A stretch of DNA of 64,000 bases from Leptolyngbya sp. Cla-17 (GCF_016807185.1 NZ_JAEVYN010000002.1:1296528-1360527); one strand, 5' to 3'; positions 1-8,569 are shown, numbered from the stretch's first letter. Notes: generated by a model from the letters alone, not told the origin. A program made the numbers and translations.

Positions 1-400
1 CATCGCGCTTTTCACAAATATCTTGTAACGTATAGCGCTGGAGAACGGTTTCGGAAGCAGCATGGGCTTCCTGCCAAATTTCACAAATGACCGTATTCTC
101 AACGGTTTTTAGCTGATCGTCTTCTGCCATTTGAGCATCAGCACCCTCCAGGCAGTTCATTACTTCAAGTAAGTTAATTTTCCACGGTTCCCGCGATAAG
201 ATATATCCACCTTTTGCGCCTCTCTGCGATCGCACCAAGCCTCCTCGTCTTAATGCTGCCAAAAGTTGCTCTAGGTAACGATCGGGAATATTTTGCTGAG
301 CTGCAATTTGACGAATTTGAAGCGGTTCACCACTAACATGGTGGACGGCTAACTCAACTAGGGCAAGGATCGCGTACTCGTTCTTACAAGAAAGTTCCAC
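1..400 (-). CDS. Rrf2-family transcriptional regulator (3' end beyond window)
   Basis: Reverse-strand reading from a GTG at 400 gives 133 residues that run off the left edge. The N-terminal half is a winged helix typical of Rrf2 proteins: CKNEYAILALVELA, then QIRQIAAQQNIPDRYLEQLL as recognition region, then the wing VRSQRGAKGGYIL. Rrf2 proteins are dimeric DNA-binding repressors or activators; some bind an Fe-S cluster through three cysteines. Only one candidate cysteine (VICEIW) is visible in the expected region, so a cluster is not supported here, although the C-terminus is missing. It is divergent from the tocopherol cyclase gene with about 80 bp between, so it could regulate it, but this is only inference from position. 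Confidence 0.85.
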   Translation of the reverse strand, partial: MELSCKNEYAILALVELAVHHVSGEPLQIRQIAAQQNIPDRYLEQLLAALRRGGLVRSQRGAKGGYILSREPWKINLLEVMNCLEGADAQMAEDDQLKTVENTVICEIWQEAHAASETVLQRYTLQDICEKRD

Positions 401-482
401 AGTTCAAACCAAGGTAGTATCCCGAAGCAAATGCCTCTTCTCTCTATCATACTACGGTTCATCACTAGGGTTTTGATAGTTT

Positions 483-1556
483 ATGCTTGATTCTTGGCAA
501 ACTCCCCATAGCGGATATCACTGGGATGGCAGCGATCGCCGTTTTTTTGAGGGGTGGTACTTCCGTTTGACCTTACCGGACGTTCGCCAAACCTTTGCTT
601 TCATGTACTCCATCGACGATCCTCAAGGCAAAAATCCCCTGAGTGGCGGAGTGGCTCAAATTTTAGGCACCGATGAAGAATACCTGTGCCGCACATTTCC
701 AGAGGTGAAGGGCTTTTGGGCAGAGCGAGAACGTTTGGGTTTAGGGCATTGGGGAAAGAAAAGGGTGGAGGGGACTAGAGGGAGAGCACGATGGTTAGAG
801 CCGGAAGTGTTTGATCGCGTCATTCAAGAAGGCTATCAAGTGACCGCAACCCTCCATCAAGGGCATTTGCAAGAACCCTCTGGGAAAACGGCACGCTGGT
901 GTTATCAGATACAGCCAATGGATGGTTGGGGAAATCGGGGCGAACGGCAGCGATCGACGGCTGGCTGGCTGGCATCCCTACCCGTTTTTGAGCCGGGCTG
1001 GCAGATTTTGATGGCGCATGGTTTAGCAACGGGCTGGATGGAATGGAACGGACGGCGCTACGAGTTTTGCGATGCGCCTGCCTATGCCGAAAAAAACTGG
1101 GGTGGGGCCTTTCCGCAAAAGTGGTTTTGGATTCAATGCAACAGCTTTGATGAAGAGCCAGAACTGGCAGTGGTGGCAGGGGGTGGACGGCGGCGCTTGC
1201 TCACCTGGCTGGAGTCGGTAGCCATGGTTGGCATTCATTATCAGGGGCGATTTTATGAATTTGCACCCTGGAATTCCACAGTACGATGGCAGATTTCACC
1301 CTGGGGCGATTGGCAGATGTGGGCTGAAAGTGACCTGTGTCGAGTGGAATTGGTAGGAAAAACGACGAGATCGCCCGTATCAGTGCGCGTTCCGACCGTT
1401 CAAGGATTTATTTTTGCTTGCAGAGACACCACTCAAGGCGAACTGTCGCTTAAGCTGTGGAATCGGGCGAACGATCAACAGGTAGTTCAAGCTCACAGTT
1501 CTCTGGCTGGGTTAGAAGTCGGGGGTGCATCTTGGCACGAGACATGGATAAATTGA
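483..1556 (+). CDS. Tocopherol cyclase family protein
   Basis: 357 residues. The N-terminal motif PHSGYHWDGSDRRFFEGWYF (residues 8-27) and the later KNWGGAFPQKWFWIQ (about 204-218) are the signatures of the cyanobacterial/plant tocopherol cyclase family (VTE1; Synechocystis Slr1737). That enzyme closes the chromanol ring of methyl-phytylbenzoquinols to give tocopherols in the membrane. Length is close to the cyanobacterial family and no truncation is seen. The ATG at 483 is the first start after an AT-rich divergent promoter region shared with the Rrf2 gene. No other vitamin E gene lies in the window, so pathway context is not available. Confidence 0.88.
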   Translation: MLDSWQTPHSGYHWDGSDRRFFEGWYFRLTLPDVRQTFAFMYSIDDPQGKNPLSGGVAQILGTDEEYLCRTFPEVKGFWAERERLGLGHWGKKRVEGTRGRARWLEPEVFDRVIQEGYQVTATLHQGHLQEPSGKTARWCYQIQPMDGWGNRGERQRSTAGWLASLPVFEPGWQILMAHGLATGWMEWNGRRYEFCDAPAYAEKNWGGAFPQKWFWIQCNSFDEEPELAVVAGGGRRRLLTWLESVAMVGIHYQGRFYEFAPWNSTVRWQISPWGDWQMWAESDLCRVELVGKTTRSPVSVRVPTVQGFIFACRDTTQGELSLKLWNRANDQQVVQAHSSLAGLEVGGASWHETWIN

Positions 1557-1681
1557 GGCGAATTTTACCCATCTGCATACTTAGCAAAACAATCTCAATG
1601 TTCAGGGTAGGAAAATTGGAGTTGGCTAGCCAATTGACTGCCCTAAGCTTCTGAAGCGATCAAAGCACTTAGAGATATTAG

Positions 1682-1933
1682 TTAAACGTAACGTCCACCA
1701 GAACCGCCGGTGCGCTTAGGAGCGCCAATATCGGGTGGCGGTTCATAAGAAGATAACAATGGATGCGGCTTTGGTGCCTGTGAATTAGCTTCATTAGGTG
1801 TGTTCGCCTCCACTGTAAAAGCACTGACCAAAACTTTGGAGCTAGCAAAATTCACTGATTGGACCGCTGAAAGCTCTAAGGTTGCTGTCAGTAGCGATAT
1901 CATGCAAATTGCAGGGATGCGTAACACGTTCAT
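1682..1933 (-). CDS. Small secreted hypothetical protein, possibly a truncated DUF928-type protein
   Basis: 83 residues. The first about 24 residues form a signal-peptide-like stretch (MNVLRIPAICMISLLTATLE), followed by a Pro/Ser-rich region and the tail YEPPPDIGAPKRTGGSGGRY. That tail resembles the short motif (PP..GAP.R..GGG.R) found just after the signal peptide in cyanobacterial DUF928 proteins, which normally continue for more than 150 residues. Here the frame stops right after the motif, so the gene may be a remnant or a short relative. Function unknown. It is monocistronic and followed upstream by about 790 bp without genes. Confidence 0.5.
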   Translation of the reverse strand: MNVLRIPAICMISLLTATLELSAVQSVNFASSKVLVSAFTVEANTPNEANSQAPKPHPLLSSYEPPPDIGAPKRTGGSGGRYV

Positions 1934-2444
1934 TGGATTTGAATTTGTGCTTTGATTTGATTCTATGTCTATTAGATGAATTTGAACAGTAGATCTACGG
2001 ATCTTCTATAAAGGTTTCTTTAAGCTCTAAAAAGTCGACATCAATTTTCTCGTCTTAGTTTGATCTGCAACCACATTAAAGATTTGTTTACTCTGAATCA
2101 GCTTCAGTACAGAGTGTATTAAACAAACCATTATAGATCAGTAGATTCAACGGGAAGATTTAATTTTAGGCACGATACGGTAACAGTCTTTAAAGTATTT
2201 CTAAATAATCATCTCAATTGGTAACATTGAAACCAGCGAGCTTCACCGTGCCTTCACATAATTTAGATTGTTGTATGGAGTGGTAAGTCCACCCAAGGAA
2301 AGAGAATCCTCTTTGAAAGCTCGAAAAATAAGCTCGTTTGGGGCTTGACTATAGCTTCAGGCTTTGTTAGTTTCAGTTCAACGCGATACACATTGCATTA
2401 GCAAAAAAACAATGACCTTTTCCAAATTTTATTTTTGGTATTCA
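1934..2444. other. Gene-free stretch upstream of the aroF leader
   Basis: About 500 bp, AT-rich, without a credible reading frame on either strand. A TTGACT at about 2345-2350 is a possible -35 box for transcription toward the DAHP synthase gene, but no convincing -10 partner was identified. The 5' end should contain the promoter of the small secreted protein on the reverse strand. Confidence 0.4.
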
Positions 2445-2520
2445 GCGGTTCACCGGAGGTGAGCATCGTTGATGCCGTCCACTGGTGAGCCGCAGAATAA
2501 AATCTGCGGTTTTTTGTTTT
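2445..2520 (+). promoter_or_regulatory. Attenuator-like leader element 1 upstream of DAHP synthase
   Basis: GCGGTTCACC (2445-2454) can pair with GGTGAGCCGC (2484-2493) over 10 bp including one G-U, enclosing a small GCATC-GTT-GATGC hairpin. The last four bases of that 3' arm are also the first bases of the intrinsic terminator stem CCGCAGA (2490-2496)/TCTGCGG (2503-2509), so the two structures exclude each other. In addition GTTCACC (2448-2454) can pair locally with GGTGAGC (2458-2464). The layout is that of a transcription attenuator or riboswitch-like switch; no known riboswitch class was recognised, and a terminated small RNA is an alternative. Confidence 0.5.
2490..2520 (+). terminator. 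Rho-independent terminator in aroF leader (first)
   Basis: Perfect 7-bp stem CCGCAGA/TCTGCGG with a 6-nt loop, followed directly by TTTTTTGTTTT. It lies 206 bp before the DAHP synthase start and reads in the same direction. Confidence 0.8.
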
Positions 2521-2571
2521 TTATTAGATGTTTTTCTCGACCCAGTTTACTTTTGATCAAATGCTTCAACA

Positions 2572-2679
2572 ACCCGGTTGGTTTTATAGTTTTTATTTTT
2601 GGACCAGGAAATCCGGGTGACCTGCTGTGCAAAGCTTGTTTTCGCCCGGAACTCCCTAGCTCCGGGCTTTTTTGTTTGT
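2572..2679 (+). promoter_or_regulatory. Attenuator-like leader element 2 upstream of DAHP synthase
   Basis: Three mutually exclusive segments: ACCCGG (2572-2577) can pair with CCGGGT (2613-2618); TCCGGG (2612-2617) can instead pair with CCCGGA (2645-2650); and CCCGGA is the 5' arm of a terminator ending at 2667. This is an anti-antiterminator, antiterminator, terminator order. Like element 1 it is preceded by a run resembling TTTTATTTTTGG, suggesting the two elements may be related. What would be sensed is not evident. Confidence 0.42.
2644..2679 (+). terminator. Rho-independent terminator in aroF leader (second)
   Basis: GCCCGGA (2644-2650) pairs perfectly with TCCGGGC (2661-2667); the stem can be extended by two pairs past one mismatch, leaving a CCCT loop. 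A T-rich tract (TTTTTTGTTTGTT) follows. It sits 47 bp before the GTG start of the DAHP synthase gene. Confidence 0.78.
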
Positions 2680-2725
2680 TCTGTCGTGTCGTGTATTTAG
2701 TCGTGTATTTAAAGGAGCTTAATCT

Positions 2726-3628
2726 GTGTTAGAAGCTAAATTGGCAATGAAAACTCAACCTGGTCATCAAACAGTAGTTCACCTATCTGAGCAGGTGGCA
2801 ATCGGTGGCGATCTCCTCGTGGTGATTGGTGGACCTTGTTCGGTTGAGGGGGTGGATCAAATGGAGCAGGTCGCCCGTTCGCTTTCAGCGATCGCCGTGA
2901 CAGCGTTACGGGGTGGCGTATACAAACCGCGTACCTCGCCCTACAGCTTTCAGGGAATGGGCATCGATGGGTTGCGAATCTTGGCAAGCCTGCGAGAACA
3001 GTATGGAATGCCTGTGGTCACTGAAGTGATGGCGATCGCCCAAATTGAACCTGCCTGCGCCTACGCCGATATGTTGCAGATTGGTAGTCGCAATATGCAA
3101 AATTTTGAATTACTCAAGGCTGTGGGACAAGCAGACAAACCCGTCCTGCTGAAGCGGGGCTTGGCGGCAACGGTGGAAGAGTTTGTCATGGCAGCGGAGT
3201 ACATTCTGGCGCATGGTAACCCCAATGTGGTGCTGTGTGAACGAGGCATCCGTAGTTTCGACACCTTCACCCGAAATGTGTTGGATTTGGGCGCAGTGAT
3301 TGGCTTGAAACAACTGACCCATTTGCCTGTGATTGTTGATCCTAGCCATGCAGCGGGTAAGCGGGAGTTGGTGCCCAATCTGGCAAAGGCCGCGATCGCA
3401 GCGGGCGCTGATGGACTAATAATTGAGTGTCATCCGGTGCCCGAACAGTCTGTGTCTGATGCTCGCCAAGCCCTGTCTTTGGAGGCAATGGCAGAGTTGA
3501 TGATCAGTCTGGAACCGATCGCGGCTTCGGTAGGACGCTCGCTCGGCGATTCGGGCAACGTTAGCGAGGCTTTCCACAGAACTCCCGGCGGCGATCGCAC
3601 GGTGATTCCTATGGCAATGTCAGTCTAA
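2726..3628 (+). CDS. aroF: 3-deoxy-7-phosphoheptulonate (DAHP) synthase
   Basis: 300 residues. DAHP synthase condenses phosphoenolpyruvate and erythrose 4-phosphate, the entry step to the shikimate pathway and aromatic amino acids. Visible family motifs: GGPCSVEG, RGGVYKPRTSPYSFQG, QIGSRNMQNFELL, LLKRG, CERGIRSFDTFTRN, and the metal-site region PVIVDPSHAAGKRELV. It is the short type without an N-terminal ACT or ferredoxin-like regulatory domain, so allosteric control through such a domain is absent. The GTG at 2726 is chosen because GGAG (2714-2717) lies 8 nt upstream; the ATG at 2747 has no such site. Two terminator-containing leader structures precede it, implying control of read-through into this gene. 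Confidence 0.93.
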   Translation: MLEAKLAMKTQPGHQTVVHLSEQVAIGGDLLVVIGGPCSVEGVDQMEQVARSLSAIAVTALRGGVYKPRTSPYSFQGMGIDGLRILASLREQYGMPVVTEVMAIAQIEPACAYADMLQIGSRNMQNFELLKAVGQADKPVLLKRGLAATVEEFVMAAEYILAHGNPNVVLCERGIRSFDTFTRNVLDLGAVIGLKQLTHLPVIVDPSHAAGKRELVPNLAKAAIAAGADGLIIECHPVPEQSVSDARQALSLEAMAELMISLEPIAASVGRSLGDSGNVSEAFHRTPGGDRTVIPMAMSV

Positions 3629-3720
3629 ATGACCCTAGGTTAAACGTATCCTTAAGAACCAGATCTGCCCGGCAAGGCTACAATTTCAGTAGAATTCCTA
3701 CCTTTAGAGGCACATATCTC

Positions 3721-4539
3721 ATGGAGGTCATCCCTTCATTAATTGTTATTGCCGCCTTAGCGATCGTTGGCTACATCATTGGCTCGATCAAAATCATCAA
3801 CCAGGGCTATGAGGGCATTGTAGAGCGCCTAGGACGCTATCAGCGCACCTTAAAGCCGGGACTGAATTTTGTAGTGCCTTTTTTAGACACTGTGTTGGTG
3901 GACAGCACCCGTGAACAGCTTCTAGATATTGAGCCTCAATCCGTCATCACCAAAGATCAAGTGACGATTATTGTGGATGCCATTTTGTCCTGGAAGATTT
4001 TGAATGTAGAGAAAGCCAATTACACCGTCGAAAACGTTGAAGAATCGTTGAAGAGTTTGGTGCTAACCACGCTCCGTTCTGAGATTGGGCACATGGATTT
4101 GCGAGAAATGATTTCTTCACGCAATAAGATTGGTCAAGTGCTGCTGAAAGAGCTAGATCAGGCGACCGCGACGTGGGGCGTGAAGGTAATTCGGGTAGAG
4201 GTCGAAAAAATCAAACTACCATCCACTTTAGAAAAATCTCTAGAAAATGAGCAGGCAGCAGAAAGTGAACGTCGTGCTGCTATTTCTAAAGCAGATGGAA
4301 CGGTCGATTCGATTCGACGCATTGCCAAAGCTCTAAAGGAAGATAAGGACCAGACATCCGAAATCTTGAAATACCTGCTTGCTCAGCAGTATGTGGAAGC
4401 AAATTATGAGCTAGGCAAAAGTAACAACTCCAAAATTATTTTCATGCATCCGAAAGAGCTAAGTGAAGCCGTCGGTGGATTGATTGAAATGGAAGTAGCT
4501 GAAAATATTCAAAATATGGGTGCCGATGGGGAGGTTTAA
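3721..4539 (+). CDS. SPFH/band-7 (stomatin-like) membrane protein
   Basis: 272 residues. One N-terminal membrane segment (about residues 6-24) is followed by the stomatin/prohibitin core: INQGYEGIVERLGRYQRTLKPGLNFVVPFLD split over residues 28-58, then LTTLRSEIGHMDLREMISSRNKI, then an Ala/Glu-rich helix (EKSLENEQAAESERRAAI). Such proteins assemble into membrane-associated ring oligomers and organise or regulate membrane proteases; cyanobacterial examples include Slr1128. The exact role here is unknown. It stands alone between aroF and the reverse-strand folP gene. Start chosen at the ATG at 3721, with a weak AGAGG upstream. Confidence 0.88.
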   Translation: MEVIPSLIVIAALAIVGYIIGSIKIINQGYEGIVERLGRYQRTLKPGLNFVVPFLDTVLVDSTREQLLDIEPQSVITKDQVTIIVDAILSWKILNVEKANYTVENVEESLKSLVLTTLRSEIGHMDLREMISSRNKIGQVLLKELDQATATWGVKVIRVEVEKIKLPSTLEKSLENEQAAESERRAAISKADGTVDSIRRIAKALKEDKDQTSEILKYLLAQQYVEANYELGKSNNSKIIFMHPKELSEAVGGLIEMEVAENIQNMGADGEV

Positions 4540-4570
4540 GATTCAGTAAAAAGTGTTGCCAGCAAATTTA

Positions 4571-5425
4571 CTAACGCGATCGCCAAATGGCATCAGCAAC
4601 CCGGCAAACATCCTGCATTTCGCGGACATCATGAACTCGCAGAATATCTGTACCCTGAGCGATCGCGGCACAACATGCCGCCGCAGTTCCCCAAACCCGC
4701 TGCTTAGGATCGGGCTGCTCTAAAATATAACCAATAAAACTTTTCCGAGAAACCCCGACCAGCAATGGACAATTGAGGGATTGAAATGCTGCTAGGTGCC
4801 GCAAGATTTCAATATTTTGAGTGTAGGTTTTAGCAAAGCCAATCCCTGGATCGATCGCAATCAAGTCTCGCTGAACTCCGATAGCAACGGCGGCCTCAAT
4901 TCGCGCCTGTAAAAATGCCACCAGTTCCCCAATCACATCCTGGTAATCAGTCAACTGCTGCATGGTTTGGGGCGTACCACGAATGTGCATCAAAATAATC
5001 GGCACGCCCAGTTTTGCCACCGTTGGCAGCATGGCAGAGTCGTAAGTTGCTCCAGAAATATCATTGATCACATCCGCACCCGCCGCGATCGCCGCTGCTG
5101 CCACTGCTGCTCGTGTGGTATCGACTGAAATTGGCAAATCCATCTCCTGGCGCACCGCCTGCACCACCGGAATCACTCGCTGGAGTTCTTCTTGCAAGGA
5201 AATTTCTGTTGCTTGGGGGCGGGTTGATTGTCCGCCAATGTCCAAAATGTCTGCCCCTGCGTCCCGCAGAGATCGCGCCTGCACCAGCGCTTTTTCTACC
5301 GTATCGAACTCTCCACCATCGCTAAAGCTATCGGGAGTGGTGTTCAAAACGCCCATGATATAGGTGCGATCGCCCCAACTGAATGAGTAGTTGCGAATTT
5401 GCCAGGGAGAGAGAACAACGGGCAT
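4571..5425 (-). CDS. folP: Dihydropteroate synthase
   Basis: 284 residues from the ATG at 5425; the frame extends upstream to a TTG at 5467 but the family N-terminus fits the ATG. The enzyme joins 4-aminobenzoate to hydroxymethyl-dihydropterin diphosphate in folate synthesis. Diagnostic motifs: MGVLNTTPDSFSDGG, DAGADILDIGGQSTRP, ISVDTTRAAVA, ADVINDISGA, ILMHIRGTPQTMQ, IDPGIGFAKT and LLVGVSRKSFIG. All are intact. It lies about 200 bp downstream of tpiA on the same strand, so the two may be co-transcribed. Confidence 0.94.
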   Translation of the reverse strand: MPVVLSPWQIRNYSFSWGDRTYIMGVLNTTPDSFSDGGEFDTVEKALVQARSLRDAGADILDIGGQSTRPQATEISLQEELQRVIPVVQAVRQEMDLPISVDTTRAAVAAAAIAAGADVINDISGATYDSAMLPTVAKLGVPIILMHIRGTPQTMQQLTDYQDVIGELVAFLQARIEAAVAIGVQRDLIAIDPGIGFAKTYTQNIEILRHLAAFQSLNCPLLVGVSRKSFIGYILEQPDPKQRVWGTAAACCAAIAQGTDILRVHDVREMQDVCRVADAIWRSR

Positions 5426-5625
5426 GGAGTGAAACAGTAAAGGATGGGAGGCAGATAGATGACCCAAACACTCGGTAGTATGGCAGCACAGGGGTTAGGG
5501 CGATCTATTACTCAGCATTTTTGCGAAATGATAGATGATGTTAGGGTTCAAAGCGAATGGGACAGCGGATCACCGTCCCATTTCAATTACCAACTGCAAT
5601 AGTGCCCTAAGCAACAAATCTTGCC

Positions 5626-6357
5626 CTAGATATTTTGATAATTTACAATCCGTGCAAAGCTATTGGGCTGCAAACTGGCTCCGCCTACCAGCGCTCCATC
5701 GATCTCCGGCTGTGCCATAATTTCATCCACATTATCTGGCTTGACAGAGCCACCATATTGAATGGGTACATCAGCATTTTTTAATTGGCTGCGAATCATC
5801 CCAATCACCTGGTTTGCCTCTTTTGCAGCGCAAGTATCGCCCGTCCCGATCGCCCAAATTGGCTCATAGGCAATGATCAGATTTGTCTGGTCAATATCTG
5901 TCAATCCGCCTTCTAGCTGCTCACAAATAATCGATTCTGTTTCACGCATATCTCGCTGCTGCTTCGTTTCGCCCACACATAAAATGGGGGTCAATCTAGC
6001 ACTCTGAGCAGCTTTGATTCGCATATTCACCGTTTCATCGGTTTCACCAAAATACTGTCGTCGCTCACTGTGCCCCACAATCACATAGCGCACACCCATT
6101 TCGGTTAACATCGGCGCAGAAATTTCGCCTGTATAAGCTCCAACCGTTTCCCAATGCACATTCTGAGCGCCCAGGCGAATGCTGCTACCGTGCAAATTTT
6201 GAGACATCGCAAAGAGATCTGTATAAGGCACACAGAGGATGATATCCCGATCTGGGGGTGTGTCTTCCAAATGCGGCAGAAACCCTTGCAGAAACTCTGA
6301 GGCTTCCATTTGGGTTTTATACATTTTCCAATTGCCAGCAATTACTTTCTTTCGCAC
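5626..6357 (-). CDS. tpiA: Triosephosphate isomerase
   Basis: 243 residues, the normal family length. Interconverts dihydroxyacetone phosphate and glyceraldehyde 3-phosphate in glycolysis and the Calvin cycle. Active-site residues are visible: NWKMYK (Asn and Lys), VGHSERR (His), AYEPIWAIGTG (catalytic Glu followed by the mobile loop) and YGGSVKPDN / DGALVGGASL at the phosphate site. The start codon is GTG. Downstream on the same strand is folP. Confidence 0.96.
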   Translation of the reverse strand: MRKKVIAGNWKMYKTQMEASEFLQGFLPHLEDTPPDRDIILCVPYTDLFAMSQNLHGSSIRLGAQNVHWETVGAYTGEISAPMLTEMGVRYVIVGHSERRQYFGETDETVNMRIKAAQSARLTPILCVGETKQQRDMRETESIICEQLEGGLTDIDQTNLIIAYEPIWAIGTGDTCAAKEANQVIGMIRSQLKNADVPIQYGGSVKPDNVDEIMAQPEIDGALVGGASLQPNSFARIVNYQNI

Positions 6358-6497
6358 GGGTCGCTCAGTAAGGTAAACATAACAAGACTGCGTTTCTGAG
6401 TCTTAATTTTTTAGTCTTGTATGTTAAGTCTACGGCTTTGTGGGAACCGAGGGAAGCAGAGAATAAAGGATGGGTGGACGCAGGATGAACGGGTCGG

Positions 6498-6902
6498 TTA
6501 AAGATTAGTAGAAATTGCTTGCACGGGACAGGTTGGAACACATTGTTCACAAACAATGCAGCGCGATCGCGTGAAGTTGAGTTTAAAAGATATCGGATCT
6601 AAAGTGAGCGCTTCCGTGGGGCACACGCCTGTACACAGCCCACAGTGAACACACAAATCGTCATCAATCACAATCTCGCGGCTAGAGGACGAAACACCAA
6701 TATCCTGCGATCGCATCCATTCGATCGCTGCCTCTAACTCATCAATATCACCCAAAAGCTCCACCACTAGTTTGCCAATCTGGTTGGGAGCTACCTGCGC
6801 TCGAATAATATTGGCTGCTACATTAAAATCTTTTGCCAGTCGGTAGGTGACTGGCATTTGCACGGAGCGTTTTGGGAAGGTGAGCGTAACGCGTTTTTTC
6901 AC
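6498..6902 (-). CDS. NIL-domain 4Fe-4S ferredoxin-like protein
   Basis: 134 residues. An N-terminal NIL-type domain (about residues 1-75, otherwise known as a ligand-binding domain of methionine ABC transporters) is fused to a bacterial-type ferredoxin with two complete cluster motifs, CVHCGLCTGVCP and CIVCEQCVPTCP. The fusion is common in cyanobacteria and methanogens, where it is usually linked to electron transfer or sulfur metabolism; the partner here is unknown. It is about 140 bp upstream of tpiA on the same strand, with a small inverted repeat (6384-6404) between. Confidence 0.87.
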   Translation of the reverse strand: MKKRVTLTFPKRSVQMPVTYRLAKDFNVAANIIRAQVAPNQIGKLVVELLGDIDELEAAIEWMRSQDIGVSSSSREIVIDDDLCVHCGLCTGVCPTEALTLDPISFKLNFTRSRCIVCEQCVPTCPVQAISTNL

Positions 6903-7028
6903 AAGTAGTTTTCAGTTTTCAAGAAAAAGGAATTTAGCACTGGGGAGTTGGGTTTCTATTAGCACTATTGTCATCGTGACATCTATTTTCTTGACTGGTT
7001 TTATTTTTCTGTTCCCAACTCCGCCCTT

Positions 7029-7541
7029 TCATATACCCGACCCCTTCATCCTTGCCCCCTGCTCGCCGACTGCATTCCCGATCGCTTCTATCGGCTGATT
7101 GTGCAACACCATTGTTGTGCTGGTGTTGGATTCAAAGCCAATCTTTTCGTAAAATGATTGCTGATGAGTGGTCATTAGGTATACCCGCTCTACCTTGCTT
7201 AGTTTGGGATGGCTAATCACGGTTTGTACCAATTTTCGTCCTAGACCCGCTCCTTGATAATCGGGATGGATAACCACATCCCAAATGGTGGCGCGGTAAA
7301 TGCCATCTGAGGTGGCGCGGGCAAAACCAATCATGCGCTGCTTGTGAGAAAAGGCTTCCACGGTGGTGTCCCAAGCAGTAATGACGGGATCGCTGTTAGC
7401 AACCGCAATTTGCAGATCTTCGGGGCGGCGATCACGGGCCCAAAATGCAGCTAGGTTAAATAATGCCTGAAGCTGCTGAAAATCGACTTGAGAACGACGA
7501 TCGCAAAACTGAATTTTTCGACAATCCATATTCCTATGCAT
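7029..7541 (-). CDS. GNAT-family N-acetyltransferase
   Basis: 170 residues. The GNAT acetyl-CoA site appears as VVIHPDYQGAGLGRKLVQTVI, preceded by the beta-strand pair RMIGFARATSDGIYRATIWD and followed by the closing QSFYEKIGFE. The sequence resembles the cyanobacterial/plastid group of GNAT enzymes that acetylate proteins (plant NSI-like), but the substrate cannot be read from the sequence. A second ATG four codons inside (MDCRKI) is an alternative start. Confidence 0.8.
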   Translation of the reverse strand: MHRNMDCRKIQFCDRRSQVDFQQLQALFNLAAFWARDRRPEDLQIAVANSDPVITAWDTTVEAFSHKQRMIGFARATSDGIYRATIWDVVIHPDYQGAGLGRKLVQTVISHPKLSKVERVYLMTTHQQSFYEKIGFESNTSTTMVLHNQPIEAIGNAVGEQGARMKGSGI

Positions 7542-7785
7542 TTAACGATGCTACTCAGCCTACAAGAGGTGTTTCATTAATAAATGAATCCTTTGATGCA
7601 GAAATTGTTGTCTTTTTCCAACCAGTTCGACATCTTCTTGATAAACTTAAACGCCTGATTGCATACAGGCAACGCTAGAATACAGTACGAAGTCTATTGT
7701 TAATTGCACTGCAATTGCCGTTACAGCTTTTATCCCTCCGCTCAACGCTTCCATCTAAATATTCTGACTGGCAATTCTAGCTAGC

Positions 7786-8469
7786 ATGACCTCTCCCAAA
7801 CGCAATTTTCAACTAAACCGCGATCGCACAAGGCGCACAAGCCGTCAATTTCAGCCTACTCGGCAGCGGTCTATTTGGGTATTGCTGGTGTTGTTGCTGC
7901 TATGGAGTTTGTGTTTGGGGATTGGGTTAGCACAAGCTATAGAGCCAAAATCGGCAGTCATTCCTCTTCAAGAACGGGATTCAACGGCTCAGCTTGCAGC
8001 GCCATCTGATTCTAAAAAGCCCGACTCTACAAAGCTTGACTCTGCCAAGCCTGGTGCAATAACTGCCGCGATCGGCACTGTAGATGTCATTTCAGAGCGC
8101 TACAAACTAGGACAACAGCTTTATCTAGAGAATTGCGCCACTTGTCATATTGCCTTGCCGCCTGCGGTGATGCCGTCTCAGACCTGGCGATCGCTGCTGC
8201 AAGATGCTGAGCACTACGGCGCAACTATCAAACCTTTGGGAAATCCTGAAGTTCAAATAGTCTGGCAATATCTGCGAGACTTTTCCCGTTCACTCACGGC
8301 GGAAGAACAAGTTCCCTACCGGATTTACCAGTCTTCCTACTTTAAGTTGCTGCATCCGCGAGTGAAGTTTCCCGAACGGGCAAGCCTAATTACTTGCATC
8401 TCTTGTCATCCCGGAGCCGGAACCTACGACTTCCGCAGCCTCAGCGCCGAGTGGCAGAATGCACCATAA
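7786..8469 (+). CDS. Membrane-anchored dihaem cytochrome c
   Basis: 227 residues. A basic N-terminus and one transmembrane segment (about residues 30-50) are followed by a linker containing near-repeats of KPDSTKLDSAKP, then two haem-binding motifs, CATCH (117-121) and CISCH (204-208). This matches the DHC dihaem cytochrome family (PF09626) in which the haems lie about 85 residues apart. It should face the lumen or periplasm and carry electrons; the partner is unknown. It is transcribed toward secA with about 100 bp and a possible terminator between. Confidence 0.82.
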   Translation: MTSPKRNFQLNRDRTRRTSRQFQPTRQRSIWVLLVLLLLWSLCLGIGLAQAIEPKSAVIPLQERDSTAQLAAPSDSKKPDSTKLDSAKPGAITAAIGTVDVISERYKLGQQLYLENCATCHIALPPAVMPSQTWRSLLQDAEHYGATIKPLGNPEVQIVWQYLRDFSRSLTAEEQVPYRIYQSSYFKLLHPRVKFPERASLITCISCHPGAGTYDFRSLSAEWQNAP

Positions 8470-8481
8470 GGATTGAGTTTG

Positions 8482-8510
8482 AATTTTGAGAGCCTTGACT
8501 CGTCAAAATT
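8482..8510 (+). terminator. Possible terminator between cytochrome c gene and secA
   Basis: AATTTTGA (8482-8489) pairs with TCAAAATT (8503-8510); GAG/CTC extend the stem inward. The stem is AT-rich and the following tract is TTCCTGACGG, so it is a weak candidate. Confidence 0.35.
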
Positions 8511-8569
8511 TTCCTGACGGAACACTAGCCTTGTCATTAAAAACTTATTAAATTTGCCACCATTCCGCC

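Noticed and set aside
2469..2732. Reading frame running through both aroF leader terminators, with Phe-rich runs, considered as a leader peptide
   Set aside because: The Phe and Leu runs are just the translated T-tracts of the terminators; no ribosome binding site and no cluster of Tyr, Phe or Trp codons ahead of the first terminator.
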